DNA of 64,000 nucleotides from an uncultured Lachnospiraceae bacterium (GCA_910588405.1 CAJUPT010000006.1:5206-69205); one strand, 5' to 3'. Numbered from the stretch's first letter, positions 18,001 through 27,546 are shown. Notes: a model not told the origin generated them from the letters alone. Made by a program: numbers and translations.

Positions 18001-19103
18001 TTCCTGGCCTCGTAATAATCCGTCCATAAGCCGCCTTCTTTACTGCTTTTATCCTTGATCACCGTGTTGAAATAATTTTTAATCTTTTCCAGGCTGTCGC
18101 CGTCCTCCTTCACAATGGCGCCCAGCAGGTTCTGCACCAGGCAGTCCGTGCTGATCTGCCCGCCGTCATAATAGTAAGCGGTAATCATGGTCTGATAGAA
18201 CACGGACACAGCCTCCGCCGTGCTCATCACCGCCGACGGCTTGTCAATCCGGTGCCCCAGGGAAGACACCCCCTCCCGCAGTTCATGATAGGTAGTGGCT
18301 AAAAGCTCCGCCACGTCCTCGTCCACCTCCATGGCAATCTGGTTCTCCCTAGCCAGATTTTCCACCTCGCTGATAATGATCTGCTTTTCCAGCGCCGCCT
18401 CTCTTATGGGCATCACCGTCTCAAAATTGAACCGGCGCTTTAAGGCGCTGCTCATTTCGTTCACGCCCTTATCCCTCGTATTGGCCGTGCCGATCACATT
18501 GAAGCCCTGCTTCGCGAACAGGAAGCCGTCGTCCCCCAGCTCCGGCACATTCAGCACCTTGTCGCTCATCACGCTGATCATGCTGTCCTGGATTTCCGCC
18601 GGCGTACGGGTGATTTCCTCAAAACGGGTGATAATCCCTTTTTCCATCCCCACATACAAAGGCGCAGGCACCAGCGCCTCCCGCACCGGGCCTTTGTCCA
18701 GCAGAAGGGCATAGTTCCAGGAATATTTAATCATATCCTCGGTGGTTCCCGCCGTCCCCTGAATCGTGTTGGTGCTGACGCCGCTTATGGCCGCGGATAA
18801 CAGCTCCGACAGCATGGTCTTGGCCGTCCCTGGCTCCCCCACCAGCATCAGCCCCCGGTTGCCCGCCAGGGTGACGATGCACCGCTCCACCAGAGCGTCA
18901 TTTCCCAGGTATTTTTTTCTGATTGTGATTTCTTCCCCCTGAAAGGGCACCGGCTCCCGGCTGCCTAAGATAAACTTCCGCACCGCCTGGGGCGAAAGCT
19001 GCCAGTTCGCCGGCTTTACCGCCTGGTCGTTTGCCTTTAAAGCCTCAAGTTCCTTTGCGTAGCGCACCTCCATGGGAGGTCTGATTTGTTGTTCTGTGTT
19101 CAT
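17988..19103 (-). CDS. MoxR-type AAA+ ATPase
   Basis: A 371-residue AAA+ ATPase and first gene of the four-gene unit. The Walker A motif GEPGTAKT is at 89-96. The Walker B position reads RFEEITR, so the usual Asp-Glu is Glu-Glu, which still allows catalysis. Further AAA motifs are GTANTRDKGVNEMSSALKRR (sensor 1 and Arg finger region). MoxR ATPases couple ATP hydrolysis to assembly or activation of partner proteins through VWA co-chaperones, and the VWA gene lies two genes downstream. An AGGGGAAC box precedes the ATG at 19103. The upstream 215 bp are AT-rich with degenerate TTTTTCATC-like repeats. Confidence 0.88.
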   Translation of the reverse strand: MNTEQQIRPPMEVRYAKELEALKANDQAVKPANWQLSPQAVRKFILGSREPVPFQGEEITIRKKYLGNDALVERCIVTLAGNRGLMLVGEPGTAKTMLSELLSAAISGVSTNTIQGTAGTTEDMIKYSWNYALLLDKGPVREALVPAPLYVGMEKGIITRFEEITRTPAEIQDSMISVMSDKVLNVPELGDDGFLFAKQGFNVIGTANTRDKGVNEMSSALKRRFNFETVMPIREAALEKQIIISEVENLARENQIAMEVDEDVAELLATTYHELREGVSSLGHRIDKPSAVMSTAEAVSVFYQTMITAYYYDGGQISTDCLVQNLLGAIVKEDGDSLEKIKNYFNTVIKDKSSKEGGLWTDYYEARKWLR

Positions 19104-19321
19104 GTGTGTTCCCCTTTTATAAAATAGTATAAAACTTTTCTTTTTCTGCCGATCTCCGTTCGTTTCTGTCTGAATTTCTCAGCAATATTCAAACGTTCCA
19201 TAAGTTCATCGTTCAAAAATTCCTCATTTATTTTTCTCGTTCAGATATTTTTTAATTTTTCTTCATCGTGCAGACATTTTTCAACTTCTCTTTATCGTTA
19301 AATTTTTTCATCAAACCTTCT

Positions 19322-19654
19322 TCACCTGACCAGATTCCCGATCGCTTCCTCGACGGCCGCATTCAGGCTCTTTCCATGTTCGATCGCATAAACGGCGATA
19401 TTCCTGTGCAGCTCCGGGCTGATCCTCACATTAAACGTACCCTTGTAAGATTGCTCCGGCTCCACCTGTCTCTCCAGGCAATCCTCCAAATACCCGTCGA
19501 TTACATCACGAAAATCCTGCTCCAGTTCTTTCACGGAGTCTCCCTCATAAGAAAGCAGCGATTTGATTCCGATTACCTTTCCGAAAAGACAGCTGTCCTC
19601 TCTGGAATACTCAACGGTTCCGTAATAATTTTTATAGGATAACAGACTGCTCAT
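19322..19654 (-). CDS. hicB: HicB-family antitoxin
   Basis: A 110-residue HicB antitoxin. The N-terminal half is the degraded RNase H-like HicB fold (YYGTVEYSREDSCLFGKVIG, LSYEGDSVKELEQDFRDVID). The C-terminal half is a ribbon-helix-helix/HicB DNA-binding segment (GTFNVRISPELHRNIAVYAI, SLNAAVEEAI). It would neutralise HicA and repress the operon. Its ATG overlaps the ancestral hicA stop codon (ATGA), the standard coupled arrangement. The frame is intact even though hicA is not. Confidence 0.9.
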   Translation of the reverse strand: MSSLLSYKNYYGTVEYSREDSCLFGKVIGIKSLLSYEGDSVKELEQDFRDVIDGYLEDCLERQVEPEQSYKGTFNVRISPELHRNIAVYAIEHGKSLNAAVEEAIGNLVR

Positions 19655-19903
19655 AGTAAACCGTCCTTTCTAAGTTTTTCTATGACCTGATTCAGCACAT
19701 ACTGTTTTAATACCCTGTCCGGATGGGGTCTTGTGAAAATTGATCACTTCGCTGCTGCCCTCTTTTATAAACTTCACCCCTGATCCGGTTCCTCCCTGTT
19801 TCAATTCATATCCAAAGTATAACAGCAATGATTCCATTTCATCGAATGTAAAATCTTTCGGTTTTTTTAATAATCGATTTATCAGCTTATCTTTTTTACC
19901 CAT
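19651..19903 (-). pseudogene. hicA: Frameshifted HicA toxin gene
   Basis: The product begins MGKKDKLINRLLKKPKDFTF, as HicA mRNA interferases do, and reaches the catalytic His region (NFHKTP). At that point one extra base, the A in CACAAGACCCCAT, shifts the frame. Removing it restores PHPDRVLKQYVLNQVIEKLR and KDGLL with a stop overlapping the hicB ATG, which is the normal HicA end. As it stands the frame runs out of phase and ends at about 19670. The toxin is therefore probably inactive. The ATG at 19903 follows AGGGAG. Confidence 0.85.
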
Positions 19904-19920
19904 TTGCTTTCTCCCTATTA

Positions 19921-19933
19921 GGTATAGTATACC
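19921..19933. promoter_or_regulatory. hicAB promoter/operator palindrome
   Basis: GGTATAGTATACC is a perfect 13-bp palindrome 18 bases upstream of the hicA start. On the minus strand it contains TATACT, a good -10 element, so it fits a HicB operator overlapping the promoter. Confidence 0.55.
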
Positions 19934-19942
19934 GCTTAGAAA

Positions 19943-19969
19943 GAAAAATGCAACTGGTTTTAGTTGCAT
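19943..19969 (-). terminator. Small terminator-like hairpin upstream of hicAB
   Basis: ATGCAACT pairs with AGTTGCAT around a 6-base loop and is followed by TTTTTC on the minus strand. It would block minus-strand transcription entering hicAB. Confidence 0.5.
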
Positions 19970-19980
19970 GCAAAAATAGA

Positions 19981-20872
19981 ATGGACTTATATGTCAACCC
20001 GGAAAATGTAGCATTTCGGCAGGCGGTGACAGATGAACTCTATATTGACAAAATGGGCATGGCGATTGAAAAAGAACCGTCTTACCATGCACATCTAAAC
20101 CAGTACAATGTCATCCGACCGGATATCCAGAGATTTCTTTTTCAAAAGTCCCATTGCTCTATTTTTAACTGAAAATACAGGAAACCGTAATCAAAGACCA
20201 GGAAACGGAGTACCGCGGCTGTTTCGTCCGGGATCAGTGTGGATTACCCGGCGTTTTGGAACAGATTTACGAGCAGACAAAAAAGAATTTATTTTCATCA
20301 TTGACGAATGGGACTGCGTATACCGTATCGCGAAAGAAAGACAAGCTATCCAAAAGACTTATCTGGACTTTCTAAGAGGGCTATAGATTTTATGCTTGAT
20401 CCTGCTGAGCTGGCGACTTTTTTTGATTTACGAAACCCGAAGTGAACGAACTATGCCCCCGGAAAGATACCTCCTTTTCACGGCTTAGGAAATGGTATGA
20501 CGGATACCTGTTAAACGGAGCACATATCTATAATAAATCTGTGGTTGACGCAATTACGAGAAATAAAATAAAAAGCTATTGGACCGGCACGGAAACCTAC
20601 GAGGCTTTGAAGGTCTATATTGATATCCTCACGCTTTTGATCCACCTCGGATATCTGGCCTTTGACGAAGCCACTGAGGAAGCCTTTACTCCAAATCAGG
20701 AGATCATGCAGAAATTTATACGGTCAGTAAAGACCAGGGGCTGGGATGGGCTGATCCGGGCGCGGGAACGCTCGGAAGGGCTTCTCTAAAGCACATGGGA
20801 GAAAGACGGACAGGCCGTGGCGGAGGAAATTTCCAACATTCACAATGAAACGGCATACATGCATCATTGAGA
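19981..20872 (+). pseudogene. Decayed AAA-ATPase-like / PD-(D/E)XK gene
   Basis: Three frames carry pieces of one widespread clostridial family (AAA-ATPase_like plus a C-terminal nuclease-like domain). The first piece reads LYVNPENVAFRQAVTDELYI at the N terminus and HLNQYNVI. The second (about 20230-20386) reads FIFIIDEWDCVYR, the Walker B region. The third (20442-20872) reads RLRKWYDGYLL, then YIDILTLLIHLGYLAFDEAT, with a final out-of-frame stretch (TWEKDGQAVAEEISNIHNET) to about 20872. Multiple frameshifts and internal losses show it is inactive. Intact relatives are usually 500-600 residues. Confidence 0.8.
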
Positions 20873-20960
20873 GCTATAACAGATGAGTCATTGGAAAAAC
20901 CCGGATTGGCTTCCATGATGAAACAAAAAACTGCCGGACACACTGATCCGACAGCGTTTT

Positions 20961-20999
20961 GATATCATAGGAACGCCCTCCGAACTTCCCTATGATATC
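20961..20999. repeat. Long inverted repeat
   Basis: GATATCATAGGAA pairs with TTCCCTATGATATC, with one bulged C and a loop of about 12 bases. No T-run follows on either strand. It marks the boundary between the decayed ATPase gene and the UroD cluster. Confidence 0.5.
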
Positions 21000-21179
21000 A
21001 AAAATGCTCTACGAAATTTTTTAATTTGACATATTACTTATTAACATATCCGACGACAAAAGTCAGCCTGCCCTGATAGGTTTCTTTTATTAACTTAAAC
21101 TTCCCACATTAAAAATGGGATTTGCATCTTGTAAAATTAACATTTTTTCTAATCCTGTAAAGCGCTTCAACCATGAAGC

Positions 21180-22262
21180 CTATTCACCGGCATAGAGTTT
21201 CCTGGACATCTCGTAAATCAGATCTCTGGCCTTCGGGGGCATCTTAAACATAGAACAGTAAACACGGCCGCTGACAGCATAACGCTCTACAAATTCGCGG
21301 CAGTCCTTTTCCAGCTGAGCCATATCCTCAGTATCGGCAGGAAGCTTCGTAGGTTCGATCCCCAGAATGATTTTATCCCCATATTTTTCGAACAACATCT
21401 TCTTATCATTGATAACTGGCTGCCCGCGCCATGCATCGATCCCGGCTTCAATCATAGCAGGAACCAGATTTTCATTCCTGCCACAGGAATGGAATTCTAT
21501 GTAAAGACCATTTTTATGCGCACAGTCAGCAACCCGTTTTAAATACGGCATAATCATCTCACGGCAGGTATCCAGCGAAAATAGACTGTTTATCTGGCTC
21601 CCCCAGTCATCATGGAACCAGATGATATCAATATCAAACCATTTTTTCGCATTGCAGATAATGTCTTCGTACAAATCACACAGCCGGTTAAAAAATCTGT
21701 GTACCGCAGGCTTTTGATCTTCATCGATCAATGCCATCAGAACATTTTCCATATTATTCGTGATCGCTACCAATCGTTCGAAAAGTCCATTGTGAATGAC
21801 GAATGAGGTGGCGAGGCCCTGATGGATAAAAGCTTTATTCCGTTCCGCATCGCCTTCCCAGTCCCAACTGTTTACATCGGGAAAAGTAATATAATCTTCC
21901 CAGTGTTCCAAATCCGGAACCAGATTAACACCAGGTTTGGGCATAGAACCATTTACCGCAGGGACATATACCCATTCCACACCAAACATATCTGGTCCGC
22001 CCACATGGTCCAGATCAACAGGTTCCGCATTAAAGGATCCTGAAGGGCCGCGGGCGATAACATCCGGCAAACAATTCGGACCAAAATACTGGTTATCCGT
22101 ATGCGCCGGCATCCATAAAGGCTTTTCCCCTTTAAACATCCGGAGATAATTCTCCTTAGGCGTGATCGGGGTATTATATTTGGTCAGCTGCGGCGCATGG
22201 GGATAATCCACATTATATGTTCCCACAATCTCCAATTCTTTTGAATCAAATTTATATCGCAT
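21180..22262 (-). CDS. UroD/MtaA-superfamily methyltransferase-like protein
   Basis: A 360-residue UroD-fold protein. The zinc pattern is EFHSCGRNE (H-x-C) with a third Cys 75 residues on (GRVYCSMFK), close to MtaA/MtbA spacing. Other family stretches are WFHDDWGSQINSLFS and MFGVEWVYVPAVNGSMPKPG. It lacks the early Arg/Asp pattern of true uroporphyrinogen decarboxylase, so a haem role is unlikely. The ATG at 22262 follows GGAGG, and a diverged copy of the structured repeat lies directly upstream of that box. It is the most downstream gene of the minus-strand cluster with two GPH symporters and a dehydrogenase. Confidence 0.82.
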   Translation of the reverse strand: MRYKFDSKELEIVGTYNVDYPHAPQLTKYNTPITPKENYLRMFKGEKPLWMPAHTDNQYFGPNCLPDVIARGPSGSFNAEPVDLDHVGGPDMFGVEWVYVPAVNGSMPKPGVNLVPDLEHWEDYITFPDVNSWDWEGDAERNKAFIHQGLATSFVIHNGLFERLVAITNNMENVLMALIDEDQKPAVHRFFNRLCDLYEDIICNAKKWFDIDIIWFHDDWGSQINSLFSLDTCREMIMPYLKRVADCAHKNGLYIEFHSCGRNENLVPAMIEAGIDAWRGQPVINDKKMLFEKYGDKIILGIEPTKLPADTEDMAQLEKDCREFVERYAVSGRVYCSMFKMPPKARDLIYEMSRKLYAGE

Positions 22263-22277
22263 ATTGTTTCCTCCAAT

Positions 22278-22378
22278 TTAGCTTCGCAACGATCCTTCCA
22301 TGTCCTGCAAACCGGAAGGATTTCCTGCCACAACGTTTCCGAAAATCCTCCCGGGGCTCGTCCGGTCCATTGCTAATT
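22278..22378 (-). repeat. Diverged single copy of the structured leader repeat
   Basis: It shares the GTTGCGAAGC end next to the ribosome binding site and the CCCGGGAGGATTT core with the other copies. The 10-bp stem GGGAGGATTT/AAATCCTTCC is kept although the partner arm differs at two positions from the first array: one pair goes from G:U to G:C and another from G:C to G:U. It lies between the UroD-like gene and the upstream GPH gene. Confidence 0.75.
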
Positions 22379-22434
22379 TTCCTAAATCACTTGTCACTAC
22401 AAATTCTGGTACTTTGTTAAATAAACTTCTTAAA

Positions 22435-23859
22435 TTAAAATTGTACGAAATCCCCTCCGGCTTCCATAAGCTTCTTCTCGTCAATCTCCTTCTGCATCTG
22501 CGCTACCCTGTCTTTTGTCAGCCGATAGGAGAAAACAAGGACAAACGCGCCTAGGAACAGCATAACGGCCGGGACGACCATCAGTGTATTCGCGATGCCT
22601 TTGCGCATGGCCTCCGAAGCTTCCTCAGCCGCAACAGCAGCGGAAAATCCGCCTGCTGCTAATACGATCGGCAGGATAATTCCTTTCAGCATAGACGCGA
22701 TATTCAGCGGAACAATAGTGAGTCCCATTATCCAGCCGCTTGCATTCTTCCCTGTTTTCCATTCCGAATATACCGCCGTATCCGCATACAGCACTGTGGA
22801 GCAGGAATATACACAGCCATAGAACAGCTGCGCCACTGCCAGCATAGCGATAACAATCCAGACATTCTGATAAAACATACGGCCAAGAATCAGACAGCAT
22901 CCCATAATGATATAAGATACAATCATGGTTAGTCTTCCTGACAGTTCCCGCCCGATATAACGGCTGAGAAAAGCGCCAATGATTCCCATAAAAGCAACAA
23001 TCAGAGTATACATTCCCAGCATCCCTTGATTCAGCGTTACATAGGTAAAGTAGTAAACACTGGAGCTTGCAACCATAAAGTTAAACAGCCATTTGGCAAG
23101 ATCCGCAATGACCAGTGCCAGCAGCGGAGGATTCGCAAACAACGCCTTAATCAAATCAACCAACCCGGTCTTGGCGCGTTTTGCTTTTGCTTCGTTGGCC
23201 AGTTCCTCCGCGCCGGTATCTTCATACCCCTCGGTCAGTTTAAAATGTATCCAGTAGCCGACAACCATAAACCCTGCCATAACAAACGCAAGTAACGCAT
23301 ACGAATACTTCTCACTGAATAAAGCCGTTAATACCGCTAAAAGGGGCACCCCCGTAAATGACCAGACGAACTTGGCCGCACTATTCCACGTGGCTTTTGA
23401 TGATGCCATTGCAAGACGGTCATCTTCTGTCACGGCAACAACACTGATCAAAGACGTACTCGCACAGCATGGAAAGTCATGCAGGAAACGGCCGATCAGC
23501 ATTGCTGCCATGAGACAGAGCATCGTTATGGTATCATTATCGCTCACCCGGAAATACATGAAAAAATAAAAAGCAGGAATCATCCAGGTTATGACAACCA
23601 ACCAGGAGCGGTAACGCCCCCATTTCATCGGCCTTGTGGAATTAATAATACCACCTGCCACCATTGCAGTTGCAACATCGATGGCGGAACATGTCGTCAT
23701 AATAAATGATGCGGTACCCAAACTTAACTGAGCCACATTTGTCAGATAATAAAGCTGATAATAGGAATAGACATAAGTCATCAATGTATAACACATGTCA
23801 CCGATGCCATAAAAATAACGAATTCCTTTTGTCAATCCCCTTTTTCTGATATCGCTCAT
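22435..23859 (-). CDS. GPH-family (MelB-like) cation symporter
   Basis: A 474-residue, 12-helix permease of the glycoside-pentoside-hexuronide family (MFS_2). It starts LTKGIRYFYGIGDMCYTLMT and carries MKWGRYRSWLVVITW after helix 2 and YADTAVYSEWKTGKNASGW, both family hallmarks. It would import a small organic solute with Na+ or H+. An AAGGGGAATGG box precedes the ATG at 23859. It is about 60% identical by eye to the protein at 25050, so the two arose by duplication around the dehydrogenase gene. The C-terminal ~20 residues are charged and cytoplasmic. Confidence 0.88.
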   Translation of the reverse strand: MSDIRKRGLTKGIRYFYGIGDMCYTLMTYVYSYYQLYYLTNVAQLSLGTASFIMTTCSAIDVATAMVAGGIINSTRPMKWGRYRSWLVVITWMIPAFYFFMYFRVSDNDTITMLCLMAAMLIGRFLHDFPCCASTSLISVVAVTEDDRLAMASSKATWNSAAKFVWSFTGVPLLAVLTALFSEKYSYALLAFVMAGFMVVGYWIHFKLTEGYEDTGAEELANEAKAKRAKTGLVDLIKALFANPPLLALVIADLAKWLFNFMVASSSVYYFTYVTLNQGMLGMYTLIVAFMGIIGAFLSRYIGRELSGRLTMIVSYIIMGCCLILGRMFYQNVWIVIAMLAVAQLFYGCVYSCSTVLYADTAVYSEWKTGKNASGWIMGLTIVPLNIASMLKGIILPIVLAAGGFSAAVAAEEASEAMRKGIANTLMVVPAVMLFLGAFVLVFSYRLTKDRVAQMQKEIDEKKLMEAGGDFVQF

Positions 23860-23892
23860 ATTCCATTCCCCTTAGTTATATCTAAGCGTTTA

Positions 23893-24939
23893 TTAATGAG
23901 CCGTCATGCCAGGAACAAATACTGCTTTCAAACATTCCTCAGGCTTTTTCACCAGCTTCTCAAAGGTTTCAATGCCATCACTAAGAGGCGCCACCGGATC
24001 TGCGATATAACCTGTAGACACCTGTCCGCTGCTCAAAATCTTCAAACAATCTTTCATTTCTGTCGTATACGTATAAGAACCGGTCAGTATCTGTTCATGA
24101 CTAATCAGATACTGAAAGTCTACCGTGCAGTTTGTTTTGGTTAATCCGACTACGGATACCCTGCCGTGAGGCTTACAGAAATGCATGGCATTATTGATCG
24201 TCACATCCAGACAAACTGCGTCTACTACGGCATCCGCGCCCTTTCCGCCGGTCAGCTGCATCACTTTATCCTGAAGCGCCTCCGGGGTATCCTCAGCAGA
24301 AATTACATCAGTTGCACCGTGCGCCTTAGCAACCTCCAACTTCTTCGTCACCATGTCCAACATAATGATCTGCCCTGCACCATAATATTTAGCCGCCTCT
24401 AGGGCAAAAAGTCCAATAGGGCCCGCCCCATAAATAACGAGGGATTTACCTTTCAGTTCCGCGCCGCCCGCCTGATTAACCGCATGGAGGCCTACGGCAA
24501 AAGGTTCGGTCATGGCAGCTTCAATATCCGAAACAGATTCCGGCACTTCCAATAAAGTACATTCCGGTACGATGGCATACTCCGCCATTCCACCGTTATA
24601 ATCCCTTCCGCCCACATATTCCCGGTGCCTGCATGTGTTGATATGCCCTTCTTTGCAATCTTCACATGTACCGCAGTACAGCATCGGATATACACATACA
24701 CGCTGTCCTGCTTTCCATACTGATGTTTCGTCCGCCACCTCATCGATCACCCCGACAAACTCATGTCCGGAAACTCTTTTTTCCACCTTATACTGACGCC
24801 CGGATTTATATACCTTCAAATCGCTGCCACAGACAGATGCAGCCAGTATTTTAAGTCTCACCCACCCCGCCGGCGGAGTCGGATCCGGTAAATCGCCATA
24901 CCGTACATTGCCGGCAGATTCAATCCATAATGCTTTCAT
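23893..24939 (-). CDS. Zinc-dependent medium-chain alcohol/polyol dehydrogenase
   Basis: A 348-residue MDR-family dehydrogenase. The catalytic zinc ligands are in SVCGSD and SGHEFVG. The structural zinc lobe has four Cys in CGTCEDCKEGHINTC. The NAD(P)-binding fold is marked by VIYGAGPIGLFALEAA. It oxidises a secondary alcohol or polyol; relatives act on sorbitol, threonine or galactitol-phosphate. The ATG at 24939 lies 12 bases after GGAGG. The nearer TTG at 24951 abuts the box directly, so it is less likely. It sits between two GPH symporter genes and probably acts on their substrate. Confidence 0.88.
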   Translation of the reverse strand: MKALWIESAGNVRYGDLPDPTPPAGWVRLKILAASVCGSDLKVYKSGRQYKVEKRVSGHEFVGVIDEVADETSVWKAGQRVCVYPMLYCGTCEDCKEGHINTCRHREYVGGRDYNGGMAEYAIVPECTLLEVPESVSDIEAAMTEPFAVGLHAVNQAGGAELKGKSLVIYGAGPIGLFALEAAKYYGAGQIIMLDMVTKKLEVAKAHGATDVISAEDTPEALQDKVMQLTGGKGADAVVDAVCLDVTINNAMHFCKPHGRVSVVGLTKTNCTVDFQYLISHEQILTGSYTYTTEMKDCLKILSSGQVSTGYIADPVAPLSDGIETFEKLVKKPEECLKAVFVPGMTAH

Positions 24940-25049
24940 GATTTTTCTCAACCTCCATATTTATAATTGCAGGATAGAAAGGCGCCATGCCTCTCCATCC
25001 GCAAACGGACCATGAACCAGTTTCAAAAACCACAATTTACTCCTCCGAT

Positions 25050-26465
25050 TTAATTCTGCGCTTCTTCAGCGGCTTTTCTTTCATCAATCTCTTTCTGAAG
25101 CTGCTCAACCCTTTCCTTCGGTAGACGATACAGGAAAATCATAACCGCAGCGCCAAACAGCAAAAAGGCCGCAGGGATGATCAGCAACGTATTTGCAATA
25201 CAGACACGCACAGATTCAGACGCATCTTCAGCAGCAATCGCAGCGGAGAATCCTCCCATAGCCAAAGCCGCCGGAAGGATAATGCCCTTCAAAAAAGAAA
25301 CAATCTTGATCGGAATGTTTGTCAAACCCATCACCCAGCCAGTGGAATTCTTTCCGGTCTTCCACTCGGAATATATGGCGGTATCGCCATACAAAGCGGT
25401 AGAGCAGGAATATACACAGCCATAGCAAAGCTGTGCGGCGGAAACAAGAAAAATCACTGCCCATACATTTGTATAAACCACGCGTGCCGCAAACAGGCAA
25501 ACCGCCATAATCAGGTAAAATAAAATCATCGTCTTACGTCCGGACAGCTTTTTGCCGATATACCGGCTGCCATATGCACCAATTACAGCGGTAAAAGCGA
25601 TAATCAGCGTATATGTTGCCTGCAGTCCTTTGTTAAGGGCAATGTAAGTAAAATAATATACGATAGTGCCTGCCACCATGGAATTGAACATCCACTTTGC
25701 CATATCCGCGATAAGAAGCGCCAGCAGGGGCGGGTTCGCGACGAGCGCTTTGAGTAGATCCAGGGGCTTGGTCTTAGCCCGCTCAGACTTGGCCACATTA
25801 GCCAGTTCCGCAGCGCCCGTATCCTCATAACCCTCGCTCATCTTAAAATGGGCATAATAACCGAGGAATGTAAACGCGCCCAAAATAGCCGCCAGGGTAG
25901 CATATGCATATTTTTCTGTTACAATCGTGGCAAGGAACGCCAGAAAAGGTACGCTTGCGTAAGACCAAACAAACTTAGACGCATTGTTCCAGGTTGCCCG
26001 GGATGAAGCCAGCTGAATACGGTCATCCGCAGTCTTTCCTAATACATTGATCATCGCTACATTGGCAGTATAAGGGAAATTTTGAACGATGCGGGACGCA
26101 AACATGGCGATAAAGAAGAATACCGTTGCAACGGCTTCGCTCTTGCCGATCCTGCAGTACAGAAGGAATGACGTAACAGGCAGCAGCCAGGTTATGACAA
26201 CCAGCCAAGAGCGGTAACGTCCCCACTTCATAGGCTTGGTGGAGTTAATAACCGCGCCATATACCCAGGCAGTAGCACTGTCAAATATCGAACTGACAGA
26301 CACCAGTAACGCTACCGTGCCAAGACTCAGCATGGCCACGTTGGTATAATAGAATGTCAGATAATAAGAATAGACGCTGGTCATCAACGCAAAAAACATA
26401 TCACCGATACCATAGAAGTAACGAATGCTTTTGGTTAATCCACTTTTAGGATTAGAGTTTTCCAT
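25050..26465 (-). CDS. GPH-family (MelB-like) cation symporter
   Basis: A 471-residue paralogue of the symporter at 22435, with the same hallmarks: LTKSIRYFYGIGDMFFALMT, MKWGRYRSWLVVITW and YGDTAIYSEWKTGKNSTGW. Twelve membrane segments are visible. An AAAGGAG box precedes the ATG at 26465. Two symporters around one dehydrogenase and two UroD-like genes suggest uptake of two related solutes, or import and export of substrate and product. Confidence 0.88.
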   Translation of the reverse strand: MENSNPKSGLTKSIRYFYGIGDMFFALMTSVYSYYLTFYYTNVAMLSLGTVALLVSVSSIFDSATAWVYGAVINSTKPMKWGRYRSWLVVITWLLPVTSFLLYCRIGKSEAVATVFFFIAMFASRIVQNFPYTANVAMINVLGKTADDRIQLASSRATWNNASKFVWSYASVPFLAFLATIVTEKYAYATLAAILGAFTFLGYYAHFKMSEGYEDTGAAELANVAKSERAKTKPLDLLKALVANPPLLALLIADMAKWMFNSMVAGTIVYYFTYIALNKGLQATYTLIIAFTAVIGAYGSRYIGKKLSGRKTMILFYLIMAVCLFAARVVYTNVWAVIFLVSAAQLCYGCVYSCSTALYGDTAIYSEWKTGKNSTGWVMGLTNIPIKIVSFLKGIILPAALAMGGFSAAIAAEDASESVRVCIANTLLIIPAAFLLFGAAVMIFLYRLPKERVEQLQKEIDERKAAEEAQN

Positions 26466-26511
26466 AGTTTTCTCCTTTCAGTAAATATATTGGGATGCAC
26501 AAGTTTACCGC

Positions 26512-27546
26512 TCAGCCTTTTGCAGAGAATATACCTTCCATTCCGGTACCCCGTTCCGTATGCAGGTCGGGACGAGGACAGGAATATTTGGTAGACCCAT
26601 ATTTAATAACTTCATCGATAGCAATCCTATTGCGGTCAGCGGTCCGCAATCCACAGTTCGCAATCCAGCTTCCGCCGGGAGCCAGATCATCAATAGTCTG
26701 ACGGATGCTGGCACGGATATCTTCTTCCGTAGCAGACGGAGAATCCATCATGGTCGTGTCAAATCCGCCCACAAAACACATTTTATGTCCGATCTGCTCT
26801 TTGAGCTCTTTCGGATGGTTGCATACCTGCATACCATTCGTCGCACTGGCGCCAAGATCAGCAATCTCCCCTGCAATCGGCGCAAAGTAGCCGCAGCTGT
26901 GATGTTCATAAATCACACCCTGGGAAGTTACCGCATCAATGATTCTTTTCAGGTGAGGCTTAAGCAGCTGTCTCCAGGTATCCGGGGACATAAACATGCC
27001 ATTACTATGCCCATAATCATCATGCATAACCAGGATATCCGGTTTATAATATTTGATCACATAATCATGAAGACGAATCTTATGATCCGCAATGGCGCCG
27101 AAGAAATCATAACAGGCTTCCGGCTCTGTTACCAGTGTCATCAGGCATTCCGAAAAATCCATAGTTGTAAAGAGACGTTCCCAGGGACCGAAGCCGATAA
27201 TAACACGGGAAAGTTTATGTTCTCTGTCCCATTTTGCAGTATCCCGGGCGGCATAACCTTCCCAGTCCAGCTTGCTTAAGTCAGGAAATTTAAATATATC
27301 TTTCCATTTTGTAATATCATCCATCAGATGCTTGCCTGGAGTAGGGTTCGGCGCACCGATTGTTTCCTCCCAAGTCCAGCTCTGGCCAAACCAGTCATTC
27401 TCCGTTCCTTCCACGCAGATTGTTTCCTTTATAAAATCCATCCCCCTGGGCGCGCTGATATCAAAATCACCGGGAATCGGAAGATATTCCGGTTCCTTAT
27501 GCTGATAAGCCAAAAGCCCATTTTCTTTAAATGATAAACTTGCCAC
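26512..27546 (-). CDS. UroD/MtaA-superfamily methyltransferase-like protein
   Basis: A 344-residue UroD-fold protein. The zinc pattern is EHHSCGYF (H-x-C) with a third Cys 79 residues later (SWIANCGL). VMHDDYGHSNGMFMSPDTWR and CFVGGFDTT are further family stretches. The start is a GTG at 27546, 8 bases after AGGAGG. It is the first gene of the minus-strand run that continues through both symporters and the dehydrogenase to the UroD-like gene at 21180. A corrinoid protein, which a classical methyltransferase system would need, is not encoded nearby. Confidence 0.82.
   Translation of the reverse strand: MASLSFKENGLLAYQHKEPEYLPIPGDFDISAPRGMDFIKETICVEGTENDWFGQSWTWEETIGAPNPTPGKHLMDDITKWKDIFKFPDLSKLDWEGYAARDTAKWDREHKLSRVIIGFGPWERLFTTMDFSECLMTLVTEPEACYDFFGAIADHKIRLHDYVIKYYKPDILVMHDDYGHSNGMFMSPDTWRQLLKPHLKRIIDAVTSQGVIYEHHSCGYFAPIAGEIADLGASATNGMQVCNHPKELKEQIGHKMCFVGGFDTTMMDSPSATEEDIRASIRQTIDDLAPGGSWIANCGLRTADRNRIAIDEVIKYGSTKYSCPRPDLHTERGTGMEGIFSAKG

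Noticed and set aside
21180..27546. Haem-pathway uroporphyrinogen decarboxylase (hemE)
   Set aside because: Multiple copies, a zinc-type H-x-C plus distal Cys, and catabolic neighbours argue against a haem role; no other haem genes are near.
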